This document shows, in pieces, positions 16,704 through 26,090 of a stretch of DNA of 48,890 bases (position 1 is its first letter; every line of letters starts with the position of its first letter). Position numbers and translations under genes: made by a program. The notes under the pieces are model-generated. The model did no database searches. It saw only the letters and a program-made list of their open reading frames with translations, and was not told where the DNA came from. This DNA comes from Variibacter sp. (GTDB taxonomy: Bacteria > Pseudomonadota > Alphaproteobacteria > Rhizobiales > Xanthobacteraceae), in assembly GCA_019689555.1 (NCBI GenBank), contig JADGHE010000021.1, positions 1 through 48,890 on the forward strand, in the 5' to 3' direction.

Positions 16704-18152
16704 TCAAATGCCGCCGACGCAGACATATTTGACGTCGACGTAGTCATCCCAGCCATATTTCGAGCCTTCGCGGCCGACGCCGGATTCCTTGACGCCGCCG
16801 AACGGCGCGACCTCGGTCGTGATCAACCCGGCATTCACGCCGACCTGACCGTACTGCAGCCTTTCGGCGACGCGGAACGCGCGGCCGAGATCGCGCGTGT
16901 AGAAGAAGCAGGCGAGGCCGAACTCGGTGTCGTTCGCCATGCGAACGGCCGCCTCCTCGGTCTCGAACTTGAAGAGCGGCGCGACGGGCCCGAAGGTCTC
17001 CTCGCGCGCGACCTTCATCTCGGGCGTCACGTTGGTGATCACCGTGGGCTCGAAGAAGGTGCCGCCGAGCTTGTGGCGCTTGCCCCCGGTGATGATTTTT
17101 CCGCCCTTCTGCACGGCATCGGCGATGTGCTCCTCCACCTTCGCGACTGCCTTCTCGTCGATCAGCGGGCCGATCTGGCACCCTTCCTCGAGGCCGTTGC
17201 CGATCTTCAGCTTGCGCGAGGCCTCGGCGAGCTTTTCCGCGAACTTGTCGTAGATGCCGGCCTGGACGATGAAGCGGTTCGTGCAGACGCAGGTCTGGCC
17301 GGCATTGCGGTACTTCGAGGGTATCGCGCCTTCGACCGCGGCATCGAGATCCGCGTCATCGAAGACCAGGAACGGCGCATTGCCGCCGAGCTCCATGGAG
17401 ACGCGCTTCATCGTGCGCGAAGCCTGCTCCATCAGCTTCTTGCCGGTCGCCGTCGACCCCGTGAAGGTGATCTTGCGGACGAGCGGGTTTTCGGTGAGCT
17501 CCGCGCCGATCTCCGCCGCCGAGCCGGTGACGATGTTGACCACTCCGGGCGGGATGCCCGCTTTTTCGCAGAGCGCCCCCCAGGCGAGCCCCGAATAAGG
17601 GGTCTGCGAGGCCGGCTTGATGACCATGGTGCAGCCGGTTGCGAGCGCCGGGCCGAGCTTGCGGGCAATCATCGACGAGGGGAAGTTCCACGGCGTGATC
17701 GCGGCGACGACGCCGACCGGCTGCTTGATCACGAGGATGCGGCGATTGGGCCAGGGGGACGGGATCGTGTCGCCGTAGATGCGGCGCGCCTCCTCCGCGA
17801 ACCACAGCACATAGGCCGCGCTCGATGCGATCTCGGTGCGCGCCTCCGCGAGCGGCTTGCCCTGCTCGACCGTGAGCAGCATGGCGAGCTCTTCCTTGTT
17901 CTGCTCGATCAGCGCGGCGAGCCTGCGCAGCGCCTCGGCGCGTTCGGCGGCCGTGCGCCTGCTCCAGTCGGGGAAGGCGTTCGCGGCGGCCTCGATCGCC
18001 CGTTTCGTCTCGGCGCGGCCGCAGCGCGGAACCGTCCCGATGACGTCCCCCGTCGCCGGGTCGGTCACGGCGATGGTCGCGCCGTCGTCGGCATCCACCC
18101 AGGCGCCCCCGATCAGGTTCGCCTCACGTTTGAACTCGAGCTTCTGCAGCAT
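16704..18152 (-). CDS. gabD: NAD(P)-dependent succinate-semialdehyde dehydrogenase
   Basis: This cytoplasmic enzyme oxidises succinate semialdehyde to succinate, the last step of 4-aminobutyrate (GABA) and related catabolism. From the ATG at 18152 it has 482 residues, the usual GabD length. It shows the ITPWNFPSSMIARK cofactor segment, GSTATGKKLMEQAS, the catalytic glutamate in SMELGGNAPFLVFDDADLD and the catalytic cysteine in NAGQTCVCTNRF. An AGGAGG 6 bases before the ATG decides the start; upstream in-frame codons add an unrelated leader. No GABA transaminase adjoins it. It may also act on glutarate semialdehyde, which cannot be excluded from sequence. Confidence 0.92.
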   Translation of the reverse strand: MLQKLEFKREANLIGGAWVDADDGATIAVTDPATGDVIGTVPRCGRAETKRAIEAAANAFPDWSRRTAAERAEALRRLAALIEQNKEELAMLLTVEQGKPLAEARTEIASSAAYVLWFAEEARRIYGDTIPSPWPNRRILVIKQPVGVVAAITPWNFPSSMIARKLGPALATGCTMVIKPASQTPYSGLAWGALCEKAGIPPGVVNIVTGSAAEIGAELTENPLVRKITFTGSTATGKKLMEQASRTMKRVSMELGGNAPFLVFDDADLDAAVEGAIPSKYRNAGQTCVCTNRFIVQAGIYDKFAEKLAEASRKLKIGNGLEEGCQIGPLIDEKAVAKVEEHIADAVQKGGKIITGGKRHKLGGTFFEPTVITNVTPEMKVAREETFGPVAPLFKFETEEAAVRMANDTEFGLACFFYTRDLGRAFRVAERLQYGQVGVNAGLITTEVAPFGGVKESGVGREGSKYGWDDYVDVKYVCVGGI

Positions 18153-18334
18153 GACCGCCTCCTTCGCGGAAAGACGATGGGGCCCTCCCTCTTGAAGCAA
18201 ATATGCGGCCGCCCGGGGCGGATCGAAAGGGCCGCAGGCTGGCCTCCGCAGACACGCGCCTTGAACCGAAGGGCCGCCGGTCGCGACCAAGGAGCAGAGG
18301 CCGGCAATGGTCCGGACCCGACAGGAGAGCGACG

Positions 18335-18469
18335 ATGACCGGCCGCACCGGCACCGCCGAGCCCGCTGCCGCCTCGCAGCCTGCGCCCCCGCAGCCTGCG
18401 CCCCGCTGCGAGATCGTTCGCCGGTACGACCGCTGGGGCAACGTCATCGGCTACCGCGGAGTCCGCTGA
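18335..18469 (+). CDS. Small conserved-looking protein of 44 residues
   Basis: A short frame from ATG 18335 to TGA at 18469, preceded by AGGAGAG with normal spacing. The N-terminal half is Ala/Pro-rich and low-complexity. The C-terminal half, CEIVRRYDRWGNVIGYRGVR, resembles the 'RRYDRWGN' tail seen in tiny unannotated proteins of Hyphomicrobiales. It has no signal peptide or membrane segment. It is divergent from gabD and followed by two strong stem-loops, consistent with an independent short transcript. Function unknown. It could also be a chance frame in GC-rich DNA. Confidence 0.5.
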   Translation: MTGRTGTAEPAAASQPAPPQPAPRCEIVRRYDRWGNVIGYRGVR

Positions 18470-18491
18470 CGGACTTTGCGGATCGTCTTCG

Positions 18492-18562
18492 GATCGGCGC
18501 GCCCCCCCGTCCGCCCCCCGGCGCCGATCTGAACGCCCGCCCGGATGCCCGTCCGGGCGGGC
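18492..18562 (+). terminator. Tandem stem-loops after the 44-residue gene
   Basis: GATCGGCGC (18492-18500) pairs with GCGCCGATC (18521-18529). Immediately after, GCCCGCCCGGA (18535-18545) pairs perfectly with TCCGGGCGGGC (18552-18562) around a 6-base loop. A weak T-rich patch (gcttttccgttg) appears about 30 bases further on. Likely transcription end for the small gene and insulation of the dehydratase gene. Confidence 0.5.
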
Positions 18563-18685
18563 GCCGCTTTCCGAGGCTGCCGGTCGGGGCGCTGCTTTTC
18601 CGTTGACAGCCGCGCCGTCCTGCTGGGCAATGTCGCTCCTTCCTTCATTGCGGCGGCGGCTGCCGCCTCATCTCTTGGAGCGGCC

Positions 18686-20407
18686 ATGAAACGGGGCTTG
18701 CGTTCGCGCCTGGCGAAGTACGGCGACGAGGAGTTCGCACTCTTTCTCCGGCGCGGCTTTCTCAAGGGTGCCGGCTACACGGACGAGGCGCTGGACCGCC
18801 CGATCGTCGGCATTCTGTCGACGGCGTCGGACTTCAACCCGTGCCATGGCACCGCCGGGCGGCTGGCCGAGAAGGTCGCGAACGGCGTCCGCCTGGCGGG
18901 CGGACTGCCCTTCGTCTTCCCGACCATCTCGATCCACGAGGCGTTTTCGTTCCCGACCTCGATGCTGCTGCGCAACCTGATGGCGATGGACACGGAGGAG
19001 ATGCTGCGGGCCCTGCCGCTCGACTCCGCGGTTCTCATCGGGGGATGCGACAAGACCATTCCGGCCGAGCTGATGGGGGCGATCAGCGCCGACGTGCCGT
19101 CGATCGTCATTCCCGTCGGGCCGATGCTCGCGGGCCGGCACGAGGGCGCGCGCCTCGGCGCCTGCACCGACTGCCGCCGGCTCTGGGCCGCCTTCCGCGC
19201 CGGCGCGCTGGACGAGGCGGCGCTCAATCGCGCCCACGACCAGCTCATGCCCACCGCCGGCACCTGCATGGTGATGGGCACCGCGACCACCATGGCGACC
19301 CTGGCGGAGACGCTCGGCTTCACGCTGCCCGGCGCCGCGACCGCGCCGGCGGTTTCCTCCGAGCGCATGCGCCTTGCGGAGGCGACCGGCGCCCGCGCCG
19401 TGGAAATGGCCAAGGCCGGCGGGCCGCGTCCCCGCGAACTCCTGACCAAGGCGGCCCTGCGCAACGCCTCCGTCGTGCTGCAGGCGATCAGCGGCTCGAC
19501 GAACGGCATCGTCCACCTCGCGGCCATAGCGGGCCGCGCGGGGCTCAGCTACGACCTCGACGAGCTCGACCGGCTCGGGCGGGAGGTGCCGGTGCTGGTC
19601 AATCTGCGGCCGGCGGGCGAGCACTTCGCCCCCGATTTCCACGCCGGCGGCGGCGTGCCGGCCCTGTGGCGACGGCTGCAGGGCCACCTCGATCTTTCGG
19701 CGCGCACGGTGGGCGGAGAGACGCTCGGCGACGTGGTGGCGCGCTGGCCCGCCTATGTGGACGAGGACGTCATCCGTCCGCTCGACAATCCGGTCGTCGC
19801 GGGCGAGGCCATCGCGGTCCTGAAGGGCTCGCTCGCGCCCCAGGGGGCGGTGATCAAGCTGGCGGCCGCCACCCCGGCGCTGTGCCAGCACGAAGGCCCC
19901 GCCCTCGTGTTTGACTCCTTGGACGACCTGGAGCGGCGCATCGACGATCCGGCGCTCGACGTCTCGCCCGATCACGTCCTCGTCCTGCGCAATGCCGGCC
20001 CGGTGGGCGCGCCCGGCATGCCCGAGGCGGGCGCCCTGCCGATCCCCAAAAAGCTCGCGAGCAAGGGCGTGAAGGACATGGTGCGCATTTCCGACGCGCG
20101 CATGAGCGGAACGGCGTTCGGTACCGTCGTGCTGCATGCGGCGCCGGAAGCGGCGGCCGGCGGTCCGCTCGCCCTGGTGCGCAACGGCGACCTCATCCGG
20201 CTCGACTCGCGCGGCCGCCGGCTCGACCTCCTGGTCGACGAGGCAGAACTCGCCCGCCGCCGCTCGCAGTGGAGACCGCCGGAGAAGCCGGCGCGCGGCT
20301 ATGCCCGCCTCTATGTCGACCACGTGACCCAGGCGAGCCAGGGCTGCGACTTCGACTTCCTCGCCGATGTCGGGCGCTCTGCCGAAGGAGCGCCCCAAGG
20401 CCGCTGA
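18686..20407 (+). CDS. IlvD/Edd-family sugar-acid dehydratase (L-arabinonate/D-xylonate-type)
   Basis: An iron-sulfur dehydratase that removes water from a dihydroxy acid. The 573-residue product has three cysteines in the family context: Cys53 (NPCHGTAG), Cys121 (GGCDKT) and Cys194 (TAGTCMVMGTATTMA). Lys123 follows the second cysteine, and Ser474 lies in ARMSGTAFGTVVLHAAPE. The spacings are those I recall for the [2Fe-2S] cysteines, Lys and Ser of L-arabinonate dehydratase (59/127/200, 129 and 480), offset by 6 throughout. This favours pentonate dehydratase over IlvD itself. GGAG precedes the ATG at 18686. No sugar transporter or aldolase is adjacent, so the pathway is uncertain. Confidence 0.88.
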   Translation: MKRGLRSRLAKYGDEEFALFLRRGFLKGAGYTDEALDRPIVGILSTASDFNPCHGTAGRLAEKVANGVRLAGGLPFVFPTISIHEAFSFPTSMLLRNLMAMDTEEMLRALPLDSAVLIGGCDKTIPAELMGAISADVPSIVIPVGPMLAGRHEGARLGACTDCRRLWAAFRAGALDEAALNRAHDQLMPTAGTCMVMGTATTMATLAETLGFTLPGAATAPAVSSERMRLAEATGARAVEMAKAGGPRPRELLTKAALRNASVVLQAISGSTNGIVHLAAIAGRAGLSYDLDELDRLGREVPVLVNLRPAGEHFAPDFHAGGGVPALWRRLQGHLDLSARTVGGETLGDVVARWPAYVDEDVIRPLDNPVVAGEAIAVLKGSLAPQGAVIKLAAATPALCQHEGPALVFDSLDDLERRIDDPALDVSPDHVLVLRNAGPVGAPGMPEAGALPIPKKLASKGVKDMVRISDARMSGTAFGTVVLHAAPEAAAGGPLALVRNGDLIRLDSRGRRLDLLVDEAELARRRSQWRPPEKPARGYARLYVDHVTQASQGCDFDFLADVGRSAEGAPQGR

Positions 20408-20470
20408 ACCGCCGGCACAGAAGGCTCGCACGGGGCCGCCGTCAGCTGCCTGCCCGGCGAACGACCGAGA

Positions 20471-21361
20471 TCAGAACTCGTGGCCGAAGCGGACTTTGAA
20501 TTCGTGTCGTTCGAAATTCGTCAGGTCGAGGCTGCCGGGCTCTCTTCTCGCATGGCCGGCGATTTGCGCGCTCCACGCCCCCGCGATCCAAGCTCGTTCG
20601 GATAAGCGAGCATAGAGGGTGGGACCGATGAAGACCCCTTCCCCCGCGAAGCGATTGAGGGCCAATCCCTCGTAGGCGACGCGATAGCGCACCTCCCCGC
20701 CGACGAACAAACGGGGAGGCATGCGGACGGCGAGCGCACCGGAAACCTCGAGTTCCGATTCGTGCATCCACACGCCGCCTTCGCGGACCGCGGAGGGCCC
20801 ATAGCGCAAGTTCGCCGCGGCGAAGAGCGTGCCGGGGACCACCTCCTTATCCGCCGATACGAGAAAGTCCGCGCCGTATTCCGTCGTGAGGGCGCCGCTT
20901 GCCTCATCGACCCGGCTCACGCGGGGCGTAGCGGCCAGGGTGAGGCCGAAGGGCCCCCGAGCGCGGTCGAGCACGCGGTACTTCATTTCCAGGTGGGCGC
21001 CCTCGAACTCCGTCGCAGAGCGGTCGAGAAAGCCGGGCACACCCGAGATGTCGTGCCGAACGAGGGAGAAGCCCGGCGCAATGCGAAAATCGTCGGTGAG
21101 GCTGAACTTGCCCTCGGCGGTGAAGCCGAGCACGTTGTACCTTCCGCCGCGCTTACCGCTTCTGTCTTCGGCCTCGAGCTCGAGCTCGCGATCGCCCTTG
21201 TGACCGATGTCGGTTCCTTCGGTGAATCCGAACAGATGTTCGCTGTCGATCTGGCCGGCGCCTCGCGCGGCGCCTGCCGCAACCAGTTCATGGCTTAGGC
21301 CGACGGTGGGGGTAAGATTGAGCGCTGCGAAGATTGCGGCGGCCAGAACGTTTCTGCCCAT
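20471..21361 (-). CDS. Predicted outer-membrane beta-barrel protein next to the RND pump
   Basis: A 296-residue protein with an N-terminal signal peptide (about 1-23, LNLTPTVGLSHE). The mature part has alternating polar/hydrophobic segments typical of beta strands, and the last residue is phenylalanine (KVRFGHEF), the usual outer-membrane insertion signal. About 10-12 strands are plausible. It contains no cysteine-rich or His-rich metal-binding stretch that I can see. It lies 321 bases downstream of czcA on the same strand. Similar porin-like proteins accompany RND operons in alphaproteobacteria, but I do not recognise a named family. Function unknown, perhaps an outer-membrane accessory of the efflux region. 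Confidence 0.7.
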   Translation of the reverse strand: MGRNVLAAAIFAALNLTPTVGLSHELVAAGAARGAGQIDSEHLFGFTEGTDIGHKGDRELELEAEDRSGKRGGRYNVLGFTAEGKFSLTDDFRIAPGFSLVRHDISGVPGFLDRSATEFEGAHLEMKYRVLDRARGPFGLTLAATPRVSRVDEASGALTTEYGADFLVSADKEVVPGTLFAAANLRYGPSAVREGGVWMHESELEVSGALAVRMPPRLFVGGEVRYRVAYEGLALNRFAGEGVFIGPTLYARLSERAWIAGAWSAQIAGHARREPGSLDLTNFERHEFKVRFGHEF

Positions 21362-21682
21362 CGGTAATTTGGTCCTCCAATTGAACGCTGGGACGTGTCG
21401 GGGAGGCGCATTGCGCGCCTGCTTCCGCGCCGCCTCTGACCCAAGCGCGGCGGAACATCCCTGTCCGCCGACACGGGGCCGGCATTGTTACAGGATTCGC
21501 AGGCTGAGCCCCAGCCAACGGCTCGGCTTTTTCGCAAATCGCGTGGCCGGACCCCCAAGCCCGTCCGCAGCCCGTCGGACGGACACCGGCCCCGAGGAGA
21601 GCCATTGGGGCAAAGTCCCTGGGCGGGCGCAGACGGGACCGGATCCGGCCCTCCTCCTGCCCCGCCGCTGCGGACCACCCGC
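21362..21682. other. Intergenic region between czcA and the outer-membrane protein gene
   Basis: These 321 bases lie between two minus-strand genes. GGAGGA (about 21373-21378, minus strand) is the ribosome site of the outer-membrane gene. No credible gene, sigma-54 element or strong terminator was seen. A separate promoter for the outer-membrane gene is likely given the gap length. Confidence 0.45.
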
Positions 21683-24600
21683 TCAGCCGGCCTCTGCGGC
21701 CCGCGAAGTCGTCGAAACGACGGCCGCCGGAGCGGGGGGCATGAACATGCGCGCCACGACCGGGATCACCAACAGGCTGCAGATCGGCGACAGCAGCATG
21801 CCGCCGACGATCACGCAGGCGAGCGGCTGCTGCACCTGAGCGCCGATGCCCGTCGACACGGCGGCCGGCACGAGGCCGATGCAGGCCGATAGGCCCGTCA
21901 TGAACACTTGGCGCATACGCGTTTCGCCGGCGCGGACGATGGCCGGCTCAAGGTCCATCCCGTCTTCCGTGTTTTTGCGGATGTAGGAGACAAGCAGAAT
22001 GCCGTCCATGGCGGACACGCCGAAGAGCGAGATGAACCCGACTGCGGCGGAGACGCTGAAGTTCAGCCCCGCGACGACAAGGCCGAGTACGCCGCCCGCG
22101 ACGGCGAACGGAATTCCGGAGAGCGCGACAAGGCTCGCGCGGATCGAATTGAACATGCTGTACTGCAGCATCAAAATGAGCAGCAGACTTAGCGGAACGA
22201 TATAGGCGAGCCGCCGCTTGGCTTCCTGCAACGCGCCGAACTCCCCCGACCATTCGATTCGATATCCGTCCGGCAGCGGAACGTTTTTGGCGACGCGCTC
22301 CTGCGCCTCGGCCACCGTCGAACCGAGATCGCGACCGCGCACGCTGTATTTCAACGGAACGAAACGTTCGCCGTTTTCGCGGTAGATATAGGCCGCACCC
22401 GATTCCAGGGTGACCTCTCCGAGGTCTCCCAAGGAGATGTACGCCGGAGGAGATCGCGGATCGGCGCTGGGCTGAGCCACGGGGATGGAGCGAATGGCGT
22501 CGACATTCAAGCGGTATTCGGGCGCGAGCCGAACCGTGAGCGCGAAATTGCGCTCCCCTTCGTAAACCCGGGTGACCTCCTGACCGCCTACGGCCGCCTG
22601 GACGACGGTGTTGATGTCCGACACCGAAAAGCCGTAGCGCGCAGCTTTGGCGCGATCAATGCGAATGACGAGGTTGGGCTGGCCGAACACGTTGAACGTC
22701 GCCGGTTCGGCGACGCCGGGCACCTGCATGAGTTCGTTCTTGACATCTTTCGAGAGACGCTCGAACTCCACAAGGTCGCGGCCGAAAATCTTGACGGAGT
22801 TCTCGCCCTTCACCCCGGACATCGATTCTTCGATGTTATCCTGGATATATTGAGAGAAATTGAAGTCGACGCCCGCAAAATTCTGCCGCAGGCGCTCGCT
22901 CATCTCCCTCACCAATTTTTCTTTGGTGAGGCCCTGCGGCCACTCTTCGAAGGGTTTCAACGGCACGAAAAATTCGGCATTGAAAAAGCCGCTCGGATCG
23001 GTGCCGTCTTCTCCGCGCCCTTGAAGATAGAAAACGGTGCGCACGGGCTCGTAACTGCGGATGATCTTGGCAATCCCTTTGACGGTTTCCCGCCCCGCCT
23101 CAAGCGAGATCGTCGGCGGCAATGTCGCGCGGATCCACAAATTGCCTTCTTCGAGCTTCGGCAGAAACTCCGTTCCCAGCCGAAGCGCAAAAGCGGCGCA
23201 GACGAGCAAAAATCCTGCGGCGATGGCGGATGCGAGCCGGTAATGCCGCACGGCCGAAGGCAATATCGCTTGATAGAGCCGGCGGATCTGCCGCACGATG
23301 ACCGTTTCGACCTCTTGCACCTGCTCCGGCAACAAAATGGACGACACAACCGGCGTGACCGTGAAGGTCGCAATGACGGCGCCAAGCAGAGCGTAGGCGT
23401 AGGTCCGCGCCATCGGCCCGAATATCTGCCCTTCGACACCCTGCATCGTAAACAGCGGAATGAACGCGGCGATGGTTATCAACACGGAGAAGAAAATGGC
23501 GCGGTCGACTTCTGTCGCCGCGATCAAAATGTGATGAAGCTTTCTTGACGTATTAGGTTGAGCGGTATGGGGCAACCGGTGCACGTGATGAGCGAGGTGC
23601 CGGTAAATGTTTTCCATCATGATGACCGTCGCATCCACGATGATGCCGAGGTCGATGGCCCCGATGGACAGAAGATTTGCCGAGTCCCCCCGTAGAACTG
23701 TGATTATGACGGCGAGAAAGAGCGCAACAGGTATTGTTGCCGCAACGACCAAGGCGCAGCGAAGATCGCCCAGGAACACCCACTGAATCAAAAAGATGAG
23801 GCCGATGCCGAACAGCAAATTGTGCAGCACGGTGCGCACCGTGACGGCGACGAGGTCGCCGCGATCGTAAAACGGCACGATCTGGACGCCGCGCGGCAGA
23901 CTGCCGTCCGCGTTGATGCGCTGCACGGCCTTGCGGACGCGCTCCACCACCTCCTTGGTGCGCTCGAGCTTTTGCATCAACACGATGCCCGTCACGACGT
24001 CGGGATTCTCGTCGCGGCCGGCGATGCCGAGGCGCGGCGCGTAACCGACTTGCACTTTCGCCACGTCGGACACCAGGATCGGTACGCCGCCCTGCTGGGT
24101 AAGAACGATGTTTCCGATGTCTTCGAGCGAGCGCACGCCCCCCAACGCGCGCACATTCACGGACTGTTCGCCGATCGCAATGGTGCGGCTGCCGACATTG
24201 GCATTGCCGCTTGCGATCGCATTGAGCAGCTGCGGCAGCGTGACGCCATGCGCCATCATCCGGTTCAAGTCGATCTCGACCTGAAACTCCTTGGTCTTGC
24301 CGCCCATGGCGACGACGTCCGCAACGCCGGGGACCATCCGCAACTTGCGTTCGACGACCCAGTCCTGCAACGCCTTCAGTTCAAGCAGGTCCATTCCGGG
24401 CGGGCCGATGAGCTCGTAGCGGAAGATTTCGCTGATGCCGCCCGCCGGCGAGATCACGGGCTGTACGCCGGGCGGAAGGGCGGCATCCTTGAGGCGGTTG
24501 AGCGTTTGTTGGCGGACGAAATTGTAATCGCGCCCGTATTCAAACTGGAGACGGATGAAGCCCAGCGAATAGATGGTGTTGGATCGGATGTATTTGAGGC

Positions 24601-24832
24601 CCGGCGTACTCGAGACGGCGATTTCGAGGGGGATGGTCACATAGCGCTCCACCTCCTCGGGCGATTGGCCGGGCCATTGCGCAATGATCTCGATGATCGG
24701 CGGAGCCGGATCCGGATAGGCCTCGATGTTGAGGGCCGTAAACGCAGCGTAGCCGAGCCCGATGAAGGCGGCGAAGCTCACCACCACAAGCGGACGTCGT
24801 GCAAGGCAGAAGGCGATCAGATGGCGGATCAT
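21683..24832 (-). CDS. czcA: Heavy-metal efflux RND pump, CzcA family
   Basis: This inner-membrane proton-driven pump expels divalent metal ions through a tripartite channel. The 1049-residue product has the RND plan: a first membrane helix (about 13-33), two large periplasmic loops (about 34-335 and 560-865), and two groups of transmembrane helices. The fourth helix carries the HME charge pattern AIDLGIIVDATVIMMEN, with Asp394, Asp400 and Glu407 spaced as in CzcA. This places it with divalent-cation exporters rather than the drug pumps or the Cu(I)/Ag(I) group. Length is close to normal. It follows czcB with a 25-base gap. Zn, Co, Cd or Ni are candidate substrates; specificity cannot be read. 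Confidence 0.92.
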   Translation of the reverse strand: MIRHLIAFCLARRPLVVVSFAAFIGLGYAAFTALNIEAYPDPAPPIIEIIAQWPGQSPEEVERYVTIPLEIAVSSTPGLKYIRSNTIYSLGFIRLQFEYGRDYNFVRQQTLNRLKDAALPPGVQPVISPAGGISEIFRYELIGPPGMDLLELKALQDWVVERKLRMVPGVADVVAMGGKTKEFQVEIDLNRMMAHGVTLPQLLNAIASGNANVGSRTIAIGEQSVNVRALGGVRSLEDIGNIVLTQQGGVPILVSDVAKVQVGYAPRLGIAGRDENPDVVTGIVLMQKLERTKEVVERVRKAVQRINADGSLPRGVQIVPFYDRGDLVAVTVRTVLHNLLFGIGLIFLIQWVFLGDLRCALVVAATIPVALFLAVIITVLRGDSANLLSIGAIDLGIIVDATVIMMENIYRHLAHHVHRLPHTAQPNTSRKLHHILIAATEVDRAIFFSVLITIAAFIPLFTMQGVEGQIFGPMARTYAYALLGAVIATFTVTPVVSSILLPEQVQEVETVIVRQIRRLYQAILPSAVRHYRLASAIAAGFLLVCAAFALRLGTEFLPKLEEGNLWIRATLPPTISLEAGRETVKGIAKIIRSYEPVRTVFYLQGRGEDGTDPSGFFNAEFFVPLKPFEEWPQGLTKEKLVREMSERLRQNFAGVDFNFSQYIQDNIEESMSGVKGENSVKIFGRDLVEFERLSKDVKNELMQVPGVAEPATFNVFGQPNLVIRIDRAKAARYGFSVSDINTVVQAAVGGQEVTRVYEGERNFALTVRLAPEYRLNVDAIRSIPVAQPSADPRSPPAYISLGDLGEVTLESGAAYIYRENGERFVPLKYSVRGRDLGSTVAEAQERVAKNVPLPDGYRIEWSGEFGALQEAKRRLAYIVPLSLLLILMLQYSMFNSIRASLVALSGIPFAVAGGVLGLVVAGLNFSVSAAVGFISLFGVSAMDGILLVSYIRKNTEDGMDLEPAIVRAGETRMRQVFMTGLSACIGLVPAAVSTGIGAQVQQPLACVIVGGMLLSPICSLLVIPVVARMFMPPAPAAVVSTTSRAAEAG

Positions 24833-24857
24833 TGCGAAAGTCGGGCGAAAGGCGCGA

Positions 24858-26090
24858 TCACTGTCGCCGGGCGTTGTCGATGAAGATCGCTCCGCGGCCG
24901 GCGACGAGCTCGCCGAGCTGAAGTCCGTCTTTCACGGCCACGCAGCCGTCCTGCTGGGGTCCGAGAGTGACGGGCCGGCGCGTGAAGGTCAGCGGCTCCT
25001 GCTGCACCCATACGGCGGCGGCGTCTCCGTCGCGGATCACCGCTTCGGGCGGCACCGCGGGGGCCGACTGCGCCTCCCCGACCGCGATCTTGAAGGTCGC
25101 GAACATCTCGGCCTTGAGCAGGCGGTCCGGATTGGGGATTTCCGAGCGCACGACGACACGGCGCGTCGCCGGATCGGACGCCGCGCCGACGGCGATCACC
25201 CGCGCGCGAAACACCCGATCGGGCAGCGCGCTCACTTTGACTTCGATCTCTTGGCCCGCCCGGATGAAGGGAATATCGGTTTCCGGCACGAACGCCTTGA
25301 GCCACATCGTGGAAACGTCGGCGAGCGTGTAAAGTGGATCGGCGACGTCGGAGCGCACATATTGACCGGGCCCCACGCGGCGGCTGACGACGACGCCGTC
25401 GATCGGCGCATTGATCGTGATGAGCGGATTGATCACGTGCTCCCGCTCGATGCGCTCCACTTCCGCGCGGTCGCGCCCGATGATGACGCGCAGGCGGTTG
25501 CGCGCCGCGCTCAACGCCCCCTCCGCCGTTTTGAGATCGGACTCGGTCGCCGCATAATCGTTGCGGGCCTGATCGACCTCGCGTTGAGAGGTTGCGCGGT
25601 CCTTCAACAGAGCTTCCTGGCGTTCCAACACACGCTTGGCCAGATTGAGCTGGGACCGACTCTTTTCCACGGCGAGCACGGCGGCGATGAGGTCGGTCTG
25701 CGCCTGCGCCACCTCCGGACTGTCGATCTCGAACAACGGATCGCCGCGCTTCACCTCCTGGCCGATCCGCGCCATCAGTCGCGTCACGCGGCCGGAGAAA
25801 GGGGTGAGAACCGTGGTGCTCGTGTCTTCGTTGAACGCGATCTGGCCAATCGCCATCTTATGCTGCTGGAACGAGCACAGCCCCACCTTCACCACTTCGA
25901 CTTGGCGCATCTGTTCGGCCGTCACGCGCACGCGACCGGTGTCTTTCTCGGTGGGCAGCGCTGCCGTCGCCGGCGACGGCGTGCGCCATCCCTGCATCTG
26001 TGAGAGGGCGAAAAGGACGCCGGCGCTGGCGCAGAGGACCAGCAGCAAACGGACGGTGCGCGCGGCCGCGCGGGTTCTCATACGGGTCAT
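24858..26090 (-). CDS. czcB: RND efflux periplasmic adaptor (membrane fusion) protein, CzcB family
   Basis: This adaptor links the CzcA-like pump to the outer-membrane factor. The 410-residue protein has an N-terminal membrane anchor (about 13-31), a barrel-sandwich half (VLTPFSGRVTRLMARIGQEVKRGDPLFEIDSPE) and a long coiled-coil hairpin (about 125-210). The second lipoyl half (APIDGVVVSRRVGPGQYV), beta-barrel (WLKAFVPETDIPFIRAGQEIEVKV) and membrane-proximal domains follow. It lacks a His-rich N-terminal metal-binding extension. The start overlaps the outer-membrane factor stop by 4 bases (ATGA), so translation is coupled. It belongs to the operon expressed from the sigma-54 promoter at 27760-27775. 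Confidence 0.9.
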   Translation of the reverse strand: MTRMRTRAAARTVRLLLVLCASAGVLFALSQMQGWRTPSPATAALPTEKDTGRVRVTAEQMRQVEVVKVGLCSFQQHKMAIGQIAFNEDTSTTVLTPFSGRVTRLMARIGQEVKRGDPLFEIDSPEVAQAQTDLIAAVLAVEKSRSQLNLAKRVLERQEALLKDRATSQREVDQARNDYAATESDLKTAEGALSAARNRLRVIIGRDRAEVERIEREHVINPLITINAPIDGVVVSRRVGPGQYVRSDVADPLYTLADVSTMWLKAFVPETDIPFIRAGQEIEVKVSALPDRVFRARVIAVGAASDPATRRVVVRSEIPNPDRLLKAEMFATFKIAVGEAQSAPAVPPEAVIRDGDAAAVWVQQEPLTFTRRPVTLGPQQDGCVAVKDGLQLGELVAGRGAIFIDNARRQ

